Shown here one piece after another: positions 1 through 6,405 of a DNA stretch of 17,942 nucleotides; within the stretch, counting starts at the first letter, position 1, and each line of letters starts with the position of its first letter. The stretch comes from Hungatella sp. UBA3402 (lineage in GTDB: Bacteria; Bacillota; Clostridia; Lachnospirales; Lachnospiraceae): assembly GCA_002358555.1 (NCBI GenBank), contig DEPC01000068.1:1-17942 (forward strand), written 5' to 3'. The notes below the pieces were generated by a model. It did not search any database and was not told the origin of the DNA. It worked only from the letters and a program-made list of their open reading frames with translations. The translations under genes and the position numbers were made by a program.

Positions 1-390
1 CAGGACTTTTTTCATGGTATATGCAAAATAAGAGGAGGTCATTCCTGATGTACAGCTTACTAAAAGTTTCAGAGGTCTCTCATTTTTTACAACTATGGAA
101 TCCAAATTTTCCTTCGCAGGCTTTTTATCCATAAAAAAATCAAAAAATGCCTGGATATTATCTCTGGCGCTTTTCTTCTCATATGCTTCAAAATGAAGGT
201 AAAAAGGTATCTCTCCTGTCTTTTTCTCTTCAATCGACAGTTCTATAAGATTATTATCATGAAATATCACTGATGCTTCATACATTTCATTGGTAAATGT
301 AATGATGCCACATTTTTTCTCTATTCTTGCACATTCCATAGATGACAACCAATCATATAATTCACATTGTAACGATTTCTCTTTTTTCAT
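1..390 (-). CDS. Partial protein with a PTS EIIB (lactose/cellobiose)-like domain after an unknown N-terminal region
   Basis: The frame is open from an ATG at 388-390 to the left edge, giving 130 residues with no stop, so the 3' end is missing. GGAGGG lies about 7 bases before the ATG, and a good promoter ends 43 bases upstream. Residues 1 to about 105 are charged, with no membrane segment, and I do not recognise them. Residues 107-125 read as a short hydrophobic beta strand, then VSCTSGMTSS with Cys113. This is the layout of the phosphocysteine loop of PTS EIIB domains of the lactose/cellobiose type (hydrophobic strand, C, small and Ser/Thr residues, GM, S/T), followed by the start of a helix. 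In that family the Cys accepts phosphate from EIIA. Here the domain is not at the N-terminus, which is unusual for a stand-alone EIIB and suggests a sensor or regulator. The missing C-terminal part would decide this. The reading frame is certain; the domain call is moderately sure. Confidence 0.7.
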   Translation of the reverse strand, partial: MKKEKSLQCELYDWLSSMECARIEKKCGIITFTNEMYEASVIFHDNNLIELSIEEKKTGEIPFYLHFEAYEKKSARDNIQAFFDFFMDKKPAKENLDSIVVKNERPLKLLVSCTSGMTSSYFAYTMKKVL

Positions 391-433
391 CTCTTTTCCC
401 TCCAAATCTGACTAACATTTATGTTCTGCCCCT

Positions 434-462
434 ATTAAACTAGATGGAAGAAATCTTTTCAA
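434..462 (-). promoter_or_regulatory. Sigma-A-type promoter for the EIIB-like gene
   Basis: On the minus strand a TTGAAA -35 box (457-462) and a TTTAAT -10 box (434-439) are separated by exactly 17 bases. The predicted start of transcription is about 37 bases before the ATG at 390, with the ribosome binding site in between. This makes the EIIB-like gene its own transcription unit, separate from the gene ending at 648. Confidence 0.55.
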
Positions 463-541
463 TACTTTTGGGAAATTTTGAACTGTCGTTTACATATTTG
501 ACAAAAGAAAAAGAGGACTTTGAGAATATGATTCCATACAC

Positions 542-626
542 AAAGGAGGCAGAATTGTCATTCCACCTCCTTTCTGCCTGTGACCCCTCTGTCATTTAGG
601 GTCACTCATACCTTCTCATTATGAGT
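542..626. other. Cluster of three adjacent perfect inverted repeats
   Basis: Three perfect inverted repeats stand side by side: ACTCATA/TATGAGT (604-610 and 620-626), GTGACCC/GGGTCAC (580-586 and 599-605), and AGGCAGAA/TTCTGCCT (547-554 and 572-579). The last overlaps an alternative pairing AAAGGAGG/CCTCCTTT (542-549 and 566-573), so the two pairings exclude each other. On the minus strand each hairpin carries a variant of AATGACA (AATGAGA in the first) in or at the edge of its loop. The cluster lies just after the stop codon of the gene at 648 and upstream of the promoter of the EIIB-like gene. No run of T follows on the minus strand, so a simple intrinsic terminator is not supported. It may be a structured 3' end, an unknown RNA or a short dispersed repeat. 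Confidence 0.6.
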
Positions 627-647
627 CCAGGCATGTTAATGCGATTT

Positions 648-1280
648 CTACCTTTGCTGCTGGAAAAAGAACAAGAATCGTTCTAGTTGAAGCTGATAGA
701 GCTCTGCATTTGATTGATTGCCTCCAAGTCTTTGCATAGCGATATAATCTCTATAATATTGGTCAAAATCCATTTTAGAATCTGCATTTGTTGCTCCTAA
801 AGAATTCCATAATGCAATCGGGCCTGCAACATCTCCATTTCCTATCTTTGACAAATGAGCATTCAAAGCCATCATTTCCGCTGGAGATGCATTCCTGGGA
901 TTTATCTCATTTAATGGAACCTTCTTCTTATATTCTTTTCCTGTAGAATCTGTTCCCCATATTACAACTACTGGATTTTCTTTGGTTGAACTTTCATCAT
1001 ATTTTGCATTGACAGTTCCACCCTTGCCTCCTACAGACACCAACATATCTTTCCCATGGTATAAAACTCCCTCACGTCCATCAGAGGTGCGAAATTGTAC
1101 AGTTAAGCTGTCTGTTTGTGAAGGCTTTTTTGAAGCCTCTTTCACTTCTGATACAGAGGACTGTTTTGCCCATGTCTGCTCTGCAATCCTATCAAAACCT
1201 CCTACATCCGAAACTCTTTTTGAAGGATACAAAAAGAAATCCTTATCTCTTGAATCACTTAATTTCATGCTTTCAATCAT
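648..1280 (-). CDS. Unrecognised soluble protein, conserved-hypothetical type; start uncertain
   Basis: The frame is open from a TTG at 1349 to a TAG at 648-650. I do not recognise the family. The protein is hydrophilic, with no signal peptide or membrane segment. Its middle (a V-rich strand, IWGTDSTGKEY, then NPRNASPAEMMALNAHL) reads like a compact domain and resembles small hypothetical proteins of Clostridia I have seen, but I cannot name it. The C-terminus has a run of Leu/Phe then QQQR. The coordinates given use the first ATG (1278-1280), which has only a weak GAAGGG before it. The TTG at 1347-1349 overlaps the Shine-Dalgarno itself and is unlikely. The very strong AAGGAGGTGA (about 1337-1346) has no ATG, GTG or TTG at proper distance in frame; ATA at 1332-1334 is the nearest in-frame codon. 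The gene sits alone, with a possible promoter near 1462-1490. Confidence 0.65.
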   Translation of the reverse strand: MIESMKLSDSRDKDFFLYPSKRVSDVGGFDRIAEQTWAKQSSVSEVKEASKKPSQTDSLTVQFRTSDGREGVLYHGKDMLVSVGGKGGTVNAKYDESSTKENPVVVIWGTDSTGKEYKKKVPLNEINPRNASPAEMMALNAHLSKIGNGDVAGPIALWNSLGATNADSKMDFDQYYRDYIAMQRLGGNQSNAELYQLQLERFLFFFQQQR

Positions 1281-1461
1281 TTGCTTCCCTTCTTTCTTTT
1301 GTTGTGGTAAATCATATAACTGCGGAAATTGTATTTCACCTCCTTTCAAATCAAGGCATTTAAAAAATGCTGTTACAATCCCATTCGCCTTAGAAAATTG
1401 GGTGATTCACATACATATGGAATAGCATAATTTTGCCTTTTCTAAACCGCTGTTATACAGA

Positions 1462-1490
1462 AATTTATCCTTTTACAGATACAATTACAA
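1462..1490 (-). promoter_or_regulatory. Possible promoter for the unrecognised gene ending at 648
   Basis: On the minus strand TTGTAA (1485-1490) and TAAATT (1462-1467) are separated by 17 bases, in the gap after the HIT gene. Both boxes are imperfect and the surrounding DNA is very AT-rich, so a chance match is possible. If real, the leader is about 110 bases to the Shine-Dalgarno near 1340. Confidence 0.3.
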
Positions 1491-1522
1491 CAATTCAAAA
1501 TGGGAAAACAATTTTTTATATC

Positions 1523-1942
1523 CTATAATTCAGCCCTCAGCTTTTCAGCCATAACCTCATATTCCTCGTCAGTTAAATATTTCTTATCTGGGTTCATCTG
1601 GAATGTTCCACCCCATTCATCTTTATCATGATACTTGGGCACAATATGCATATGCAAATGGCATCCAGTATCTCCATATGCCCCATAATTAACCTTGTCT
1701 GGATTAAATATTTTGTGGATTGCCCTGGCAACCTTGGCTACATCAGCAAAGAAAGCGTTGCGCTCCTCGTCGCTGATATCTATCATCTCGCTCACATGGT
1801 CCTTATAGGCCAAAATTACACGCCCAGGTTTGCTCTGCTCTTTAAAAATGTAGAGATAACCGGTATCCATAGCACAAACTGGATATCCAAACTTTGCTAC
1901 TAATTCCCCCTGCATACAATATGCGCAATTCTGGTCTTTCAT
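1523..1942 (-). CDS. HIT-family (histidine triad) nucleotide-binding protein
   Basis: This 139-residue protein has the histidine triad HLHMHIVP (His95, His97, His99), the active site of nucleotide hydrolases and transferases of the HIT superfamily. An N-terminal CAYC (Cys6, Cys9), with KDH near residue 49, resembles the zinc-binding site of a HIT subgroup common in Firmicutes. Family members hydrolyse adenosine phosphoramidates or dinucleoside polyphosphates; the substrate cannot be told from sequence. The ATG at 1940-1942 is chosen because AAGGAG lies about 10 bases before it and CxxC follows at once. The frame stays open upstream to 2023, but that part is the leader and does not look like protein. 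A strong promoter precedes the gene (2071-2099), separating it from pyrC. The family call is secure. Confidence 0.92.
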   Translation of the reverse strand: MKDQNCAYCMQGELVAKFGYPVCAMDTGYLYIFKEQSKPGRVILAYKDHVSEMIDISDEERNAFFADVAKVARAIHKIFNPDKVNYGAYGDTGCHLHMHIVPKYHDKDEWGGTFQMNPDKKYLTDEEYEVMAEKLRAEL

Positions 1943-1995
1943 GATGTCCTTCTCCTTTTCTTCAAGTTTTCTTTTAGTATCTGTGCCCCTAACTT

Positions 1996-2023
1996 TTGCT
2001 GAATATTCGGATGATATCAGCAA
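1996..2023 (-). other. Hairpin in the leader of the HIT gene
   Basis: TTGCTGA (1996-2002) and TCAGCAA (2017-2023) form a perfect 7-bp stem with further A/T pairing inside. It lies in the roughly 120-base leader between the promoter at 2071-2099 and the ATG at 1942. No T run follows, so it is not a terminator. It could be a stability element or a protein-binding site. Confidence 0.4.
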
Positions 2024-2070
2024 TTCTACAGATATTTTGGTTTCTCAGCTTCTATTTTCTTGCTTCTTTT

Positions 2071-2099
2071 ATTATATTCTATTTTCTTATTCTCTGCAA
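2071..2099 (-). promoter_or_regulatory. Strong sigma-A-type promoter for the HIT gene
   Basis: On the minus strand TTGCAG (2094-2099), a 17-base A-rich spacer and a perfect TATAAT (2071-2076) stand just after the stop of pyrC (2130). It is the best promoter match seen in the window by eye. Transcription would begin near 2064 and give a leader of about 120 bases. Confidence 0.65.
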
Positions 2100-2129
2100 G
2101 AAAATCATGGAAAATGGTACCATCTTTTG

Positions 2130-3401
2130 CTACGAAATCCCTTTATACACGATTTTACCATCACAAATTGTATAATGTATTTTCCCTTTCAATTTCCAGC
2201 CGATAAATGGAGAATTTGCTGATTTAGAATAAAATTTTTCTACCGTAAAACTTTCTTTTGGATGAAAAATTACCAAATCTGCCTTGGCACCTTCTTCCAT
2301 CTTTCCACAATCCAACCCATAAAGGCGGGCAGGATTTAAGCTCATCTTTTCTATCAGCTCTGGCAAAGTCAAATATCCTTTCTCCACCAACTCTGTAATT
2401 CCAAGAGCTAATGCTGTCTCCAACCCAATAATTCCACTGGGAGCTTCTGTCAAAGCCTTCGATTTTTCCTCTCTACTGTGGGGAGCATGGTCCGTTGCAA
2501 TCATATCAATCGTTCCGTCTTGAAGCCCCTGTATCAATGCCTGCCTGTCTGCCTCTGTCCGCAAAGGGGGATTCATCTTAGCCAAGGTTCCATACTTTAA
2601 GACCGCATCTTCTGTGAGTGTGAAATGGTGGGGAGTCACCTCTGCATATACATTTGCTCCCATTTTCTTTGCTAGTCTGACGGCCTCCACAGCTTTTGCA
2701 GAACTAATATGCTGAATATTTACTTTTGCTCCTGTATCAAGGGCAATCATACAGTCTCTGGCAACCAGACTATCCTCTGCGACTGACGGAGAGCCATAGA
2801 TTTCTAATTTCTCTGATACAGAACCATGATTGATTCCATTATGTTTAATAAAACAAGGGTCTTCTTCATGAAGACTAATCGGAAGTCCCAGTTTCGCTGC
2901 CTGTTCCATCGCCTGCTGTAGCAGTTTTCCATTCATCAGTGGAATCCCATCATCGGTAAATCCCACTGCCCCTGCTTCTTTTAATGCTGCCATATCCGTT
3001 AATGTTTCCCCCTTTAGACCCTTGGATATTGACGCCGACGCAAGTACATGAATACCAGTCTTTTTTGCCTGCTCTATGACATACTGTAAAGTATCTATAT
3101 TGTCTACAGTTGGTTTTGTATTAGCCATACAGATAACCGTAGTAAATCCTCCGGCAGCAGCAGCATTAGCTCCAGTAAGGATATCTTCCTTATAAGTTAG
3201 CCCAGGGTCCCGAAAATGGACATGGACATCTACCAGTCCAGGGGCTATCACACATCCAGATGCATTGATTACCTGTTCATATCTTCCATCATTTTCATAA
3301 ACACCAATACCATCAATCTTTCCGTCTCGGATTACCACATCTCCTACTTGCTCTACCTTTTTAATTGGGTCTATCATTCTTCCACCCTGAATTAAAATCA
3401 T
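2130..3401 (-). CDS. pyrC: Dihydroorotase
   Basis: This zinc amidohydrolase interconverts N-carbamoyl-L-aspartate and L-dihydroorotate, the third step of de novo pyrimidine synthesis, in the cytoplasm. At 423 residues it matches the roughly 420-430-residue class I bacterial enzymes. The zinc motif DVHVHFRDPG gives His60 and His62, with Arg64 for substrate. MANTKP (92-97) supplies the substrate Asn94. GFTDDG carries Asp151, the metal-bridging residue used in this class instead of a carboxylated lysine. His178 and His231 follow, and TDHAPH holds the catalytic Asp304. All key residues are present. The ATG at 3399-3401 has GGGAGA about 9 bases upstream. No other pyr gene is adjacent: the ThrE pair lies upstream and a HIT gene with its own promoter downstream. 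No PyrR-type leader or terminator was recognised in the 126-base gap upstream. Confidence 0.95.
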   Translation of the reverse strand: MILIQGGRMIDPIKKVEQVGDVVIRDGKIDGIGVYENDGRYEQVINASGCVIAPGLVDVHVHFRDPGLTYKEDILTGANAAAAGGFTTVICMANTKPTVDNIDTLQYVIEQAKKTGIHVLASASISKGLKGETLTDMAALKEAGAVGFTDDGIPLMNGKLLQQAMEQAAKLGLPISLHEEDPCFIKHNGINHGSVSEKLEIYGSPSVAEDSLVARDCMIALDTGAKVNIQHISSAKAVEAVRLAKKMGANVYAEVTPHHFTLTEDAVLKYGTLAKMNPPLRTEADRQALIQGLQDGTIDMIATDHAPHSREEKSKALTEAPSGIIGLETALALGITELVEKGYLTLPELIEKMSLNPARLYGLDCGKMEEGAKADLVIFHPKESFTVEKFYSKSANSPFIGWKLKGKIHYTICDGKIVYKGIS

Positions 3402-3527
3402 AGTTTATCTTCTCCCTTATATCCTAAATACCATTATTGTAATACTACAGCGAACAAATAAAATTCCGAAACATTTATAGTCCCAATTTTATAGATTCGC
3501 TCTACTACTTTCAGCCTCAAATTCTTC

Positions 3528-3956
3528 CTATTTATTTTTTTTCCAGTAAAATATTTTCTGAGGAAGCTGAAACACAAATACAATCGCCAAGACAATGGCT
3601 ACTGCCACTTTAACTGCTGCAAACCCTTTCTGGGCAGCAAGTCCTATTTCTCCAGTAACAATATAATAAGCAGTCCAATAAATCCCACCTCCAGGAACTA
3701 AAGGAAAAATACCGCTGATAAGAAAGATGGTCACTGGACAGCGTTCCTTTACTGCAAATATTCGGGATAAAAATACCACCAGAATTGCTGCAAACAAGAT
3801 TGCCTCTGGAGGAGAACATTTTGATGCCAACAGACAATACACCATCCATCCAGCTCCACCAATAAACCCACAATAAGGATAATAAGCACGTGGAACACTA
3901 TATAGCACAGAAAAACCTACCGTTCCCGCCACGGCTGCAATTACCTGTCTAATCAC
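3528..3956 (-). CDS. Threonine/serine exporter-type protein, C-terminal half (ThrE_2 / YjjB-like)
   Basis: This 142-residue protein is almost entirely hydrophobic, with about four to five membrane segments and the loop IFPLVPGGGIYWTAYY near residues 84-99. The PLVPG-type motif is typical of the small half of split ThrE transporters. In Corynebacterium glutamicum ThrE is one fused protein exporting threonine and serine; in E. coli the split YjjP/YjjB pair is linked to succinate export. The substrate here is unknown. The start is the GTG at 3954-3956 after AGGGGG; an overlapping ATG one base upstream, in another frame, meets TGA at once. It lies 70 bases after the N-half gene and is probably cotranscribed with it. 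Confidence 0.85.
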   Translation of the reverse strand: MIRQVIAAVAGTVGFSVLYSVPRAYYPYCGFIGGAGWMVYCLLASKCSPPEAILFAAILVVFLSRIFAVKERCPVTIFLISGIFPLVPGGGIYWTAYYIVTGEIGLAAQKGFAAVKVAVAIVLAIVFVFQLPQKIFYWKKNK

Positions 3957-4026
3957 ATTTTCCCCCTAATACCCAAAAGTCTTTCATTTCCTTAGAGCAA
4001 ATTTTCCGAAAACAAGCAGCATACTT

Positions 4027-4794
4027 TTATACCATTATTCTCTGTCTTACGGTATAAACCAATCCTACTCCCATGGCAATACAGAAAAATACCAGAAGTG
4101 CATCCATCATTCTCACAGAGCCTGCAATATAATTTTCATCTGCAATATCCCTGATAGCATTGGTAAATGCTACTCCTGGCACTAACGGAATGATAGAACC
4201 AATTACCATAAGGTCTAAATTTACCCCCATTCCCAGCTTATGAAGAATCATACAGACGGTTGTTGCCACAGCTCCGCCTGCAATATTTGACATCATCTTA
4301 TTGAGATATGGACTGCTGATATAAAGTACAAATACATAAAGAACAAGTCCTGCTAAAAATGCTGCTATACAATCTTGTAAATTTCCTCCATAAAGATAAC
4401 AAAAAGCCCCGCTTCCCACGCCAGCCCCCAAAATCTGCATCGGTTTTGATTTTCCTGGCATTCTACGGATTTCCTCAAGATGTGCCTTTACTTCTGCTAT
4501 TGTATAACGTCCTTCTTCTATCTCTCTGGACAACTGATTGACTGCTGCTACTCGGTTTAGATGAGAACCACTGACAGGGATATGCTGCACTTTGGCAAAT
4601 GTCTCTTCTGCCATACTCCCTGATGTGACAAAAATCCCATTACTTAAAACAAAAGCATTACTAGACTCCACTCCGTAATGCTTGCAAATGCGGTTAATCG
4701 TTTCCTCTACGCGAAAAATTTCGGCTCCATTTTCTAGCAAAATATGTCCTGCCTCCATGGCAGTCTCCATAATCTCCCTCTCTATTTCTGCCAT
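4027..4794 (-). CDS. Threonine/serine exporter-type protein, N-terminal half (ThrE_1 / DUF1212, YjjP-like)
   Basis: This 255-residue protein has a soluble N-terminal part (residues 1 to about 115) and about five membrane segments in the rest. Family signs are the opening helix with ILLENGAEIFRVEETI, and IPLVPGVAFTNAIRD near residues 201-215, the signature of this exporter family. Together with the C-half gene immediately downstream it should form one inner-membrane transporter that exports small amino acids or dicarboxylates; the substrate is an inference from the family only. The ATG at 4792-4794 is preceded by AAGGAG about 12 bases away and a closer AGGG. The 268-base gap upstream, to the regulator gene, shows only short palindromes (for example CTGCTTTTAGCAG at 4977-4989) and no convincing promoter. 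Confidence 0.9.
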   Translation of the reverse strand: MAEIEREIMETAMEAGHILLENGAEIFRVEETINRICKHYGVESSNAFVLSNGIFVTSGSMAEETFAKVQHIPVSGSHLNRVAAVNQLSREIEEGRYTIAEVKAHLEEIRRMPGKSKPMQILGAGVGSGAFCYLYGGNLQDCIAAFLAGLVLYVFVLYISSPYLNKMMSNIAGGAVATTVCMILHKLGMGVNLDLMVIGSIIPLVPGVAFTNAIRDIADENYIAGSVRMMDALLVFFCIAMGVGLVYTVRQRIMV

Positions 4795-5062
4795 ACCCTA
4801 ACTTGCTCCTTATACGTCAGAAGCTATCTTTCCTTGAAACTGCCAACTATTAGTTCAAAACACAGTTCCCATTTATCCTGCAAATACAGGAGCCTTAGTA
4901 ATTCTTAGTTCCTAGCAATCTGTATGAGAACTCCAATTTCCTTATCTTAATTGAAAGAAGTTTGGGATTGGATAACTGCTTTTAGCAGATAAATAGCAAC
5001 TTAGCATTACTGGCTTTGAAACTACAAGACAGATGGGAATTGTGTTTTTAGGGTTACTTTTT

Positions 5063-5302
5063 CTAATCCTCTGGCTCCAGTTCATCAAAAATATCAGAAT
5101 CATAGAATTCTCTGATGGAAACACCAAGACCTTCCGCTATCTTTTTAATATTCACAATGCCAGGATTCTGACTTTTTCCATGCAGAATACTTTTTACAGT
5201 TGACGGAGGCATTCCAGTCTGATAAATCAAGGCATATTCTGTCAGCCTTTTTTCCTTGCGAAGCTCATGTATCCTCAAATTAGTGGCCTCATAAATTCTC
5301 AT
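5063..5302 (-). CDS. Small XRE/Cro-CI-type helix-turn-helix regulator
   Basis: This 79-residue protein is almost all DNA-binding domain. A helix with LRIHELRKEK (about 9-18) is followed by LTEYALIYQTGMPPSTVKSI, the helix-turn-helix of the Cro/CI type, then KKIAEGLGVSIREFYD, the usual fourth and fifth helices. There is no sensor domain, and the acidic tail ends in ELEPED. AAGGAG lies 7 bases before the ATG at 5300-5302. A perfect short dyad, GGATAGTGTATCC, lies 21 bases upstream and could be its own operator. It follows the glycan locus in the same direction, but whether it controls that locus or the ThrE pair is unknown. The family call is secure; the targets are not known. Confidence 0.88.
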   Translation of the reverse strand: MRIYEATNLRIHELRKEKRLTEYALIYQTGMPPSTVKSILHGKSQNPGIVNIKKIAEGLGVSIREFYDSDIFDELEPED

Positions 5303-5322
5303 TACACGTCTCCTTTTTTATA

Positions 5323-5335
5323 GGATAGTGTATCC
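5323..5335. promoter_or_regulatory. Candidate operator dyad upstream of the XRE gene
   Basis: GGATA-GTG-TATCC is a perfect dyad with 5-bp arms. On the minus strand its second half overlaps a possible -10 region (TATCCT or CTATAA) just before the Shine-Dalgarno of the regulator gene. Small XRE regulators often bind such dyads at their own promoter, so autoregulation is a reasonable inference. No clear -35 box was found. Confidence 0.4.
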
Positions 5336-5399
5336 GAAATCTATAAGAAAATAGGGCATTTTATCGTCCTTTTAATTCCTCCATGAGCCTCTTATTTTT

Positions 5400-6338
5400 C
5401 TACGTTTTCTTATTAAAAGCTATGTTTGTTTCTTCTATAATATAAATAGGTCTATCCTTTAATTCTGTAAATAAAATCGCAATATATTCCCCAATAATCC
5501 CAACAATTACAAATAAAATTGCAAACATAAAACAAATCAGTATCACAATAGTAGCATATCCACTGGGTGCCCCTCTTCTGGTAAATAAGGTATAAATCAT
5601 TACAGCTACTCCCAGAAGTGCTGCCATAATGCCTGCATAGATTCCTAACTTTAAAGGAAGATTAGAAAAACAGACAATTGTATTGACTGAAAATTGGAAC
5701 AACTTTCTGATGCTGTATTTACTCTCTCCTGCTGCCCTGACTCCAGCCTCATATTGGATAGTAGTTCTTGCAAATCCTACATTTTGTACATATCCCCGCA
5801 AAAATCGCACTTTCTCTCGATAGTTTACTCTAAGAACCCCAGCCACTCTCTGACTAATGGCAAAAAAATCGGAGGCATTGCTCTCAAATTTTACATCGGA
5901 AAGTACATTGATAACTTTATAAAATGCAGATGAGGCCAGATTTTTAAACCAGCCAGCAGATTCATTTTTTGTGCGCACCATATTCACAATCTCAAATCCC
6001 TGTTCAAATTTCTCAAGGATTTTGGGAATACATTCTGGCGGATGTTGCAAATCGGCATCCATACAGATAATGGCATCACCGCTACTATAATCAATTCCCG
6101 CAATCATGGCCGATTCGTGTCCGAAATTTCTGGAAAAGCTGATGAACTTTACATGGGTATCCTCATTTGCCAATGTAGAAAGAATCTCAAGACTTCTATC
6201 CATGCTACCGTCATTGACAAATAAAATCTCATAATCCCATTCTATGTTATCCAATACCTGTTTTGTTTCTTTGTAGAAACTCTTCAGCACAACTTCTTCA
6301 TTATATACTGACACTACAACCGATAATAAATTTCCCAT
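5400..6338 (-). CDS. Family 2 glycosyltransferase, GtrB/DPM1-like, with two C-terminal membrane segments
   Basis: This 312-residue protein has an N-terminal GT-A domain: VVVSVYNEE at 7-15, VNDGSMDRS at 41-49, and the metal-binding DAD (Asp94-Asp96) in CMDADLQHPP. GESKYS at 204-209 is the usual acceptor-side motif of polyprenyl-phosphate transferases. Two hydrophobic segments follow (about 230-252 and 262-288), then a short tail. This architecture fits enzymes that move a sugar from a nucleotide donor to undecaprenyl phosphate on the inner face of the membrane. The lipid-linked sugar could then feed the GT-C-like membrane proteins of the same locus; that pairing is an inference. AAGGA precedes the ATG by about 9 bases. 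It appears to be the last gene of the glycan locus. The donor sugar cannot be read from sequence. Confidence 0.9.
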   Translation of the reverse strand: MGNLLSVVVSVYNEEVVLKSFYKETKQVLDNIEWDYEILFVNDGSMDRSLEILSTLANEDTHVKFISFSRNFGHESAMIAGIDYSSGDAIICMDADLQHPPECIPKILEKFEQGFEIVNMVRTKNESAGWFKNLASSAFYKVINVLSDVKFESNASDFFAISQRVAGVLRVNYREKVRFLRGYVQNVGFARTTIQYEAGVRAAGESKYSIRKLFQFSVNTIVCFSNLPLKLGIYAGIMAALLGVAVMIYTLFTRRGAPSGYATIVILICFMFAILFVIVGIIGEYIAILFTELKDRPIYIIEETNIAFNKKT

Positions 6339-6378
6339 GAGCTTTATTCCTTTATTTGTCTTATGCTCTCAGATATTT

Positions 6379-6405
6379 GGGATTATTGCAAAATGCATAA
6401 ATCCC
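6379..6405 (-). other. Strong hairpin at the stop codon of licD
   Basis: GGGATTATTGCA, a loop of three A, and TGCATAAATCCC form a 27-base near-palindrome whose 12-base arms have only two central mismatches. It starts within the TAG of the licD-like gene and ends about 40 bases before the next start codon. The minus strand continues with AAATATCTG, so there is no T run for an intrinsic terminator. It may stabilise the upstream message or lower expression of the last gene. Confidence 0.5.

Noticed and set aside
440..595. 51-codon minus-strand frame through the hairpin cluster and the promoter of the EIIB-like gene
   Set aside because: No Shine-Dalgarno precedes it, it runs through a good promoter, and its content reflects the inverted repeats.
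542..626. Intrinsic terminator for the gene ending at 648
   Set aside because: The hairpins are perfect but no T run follows any of them on the minus strand, and none does on the plus strand for convergent use.
982..1425. 147-codon plus-strand open frame opposite the unrecognised gene
   Set aside because: It lacks a ribosome binding site, its composition is that of a reversed coding strand, and the minus-strand frame reads as a better protein.
1943..2023. 27-codon N-terminal extension of the HIT protein
   Set aside because: The ATG at 1942 has a good ribosome site and directly precedes the conserved CxxC; the extension is highly charged and lies in the hairpin-bearing leader.
4795..5062. 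Riboswitch or small RNA in the 268-base gap upstream of the ThrE pair
   Set aside because: Only short 5-bp palindromes (for example at 4977-4989 and 4848-4856) were found, with no recognisable aptamer, promoter or terminator.
4942..5127. 61-codon minus-strand frame overlapping the end of the XRE gene
   Set aside because: It overlaps a clearly real gene in another frame, has no ribosome binding site and its product resembles nothing.
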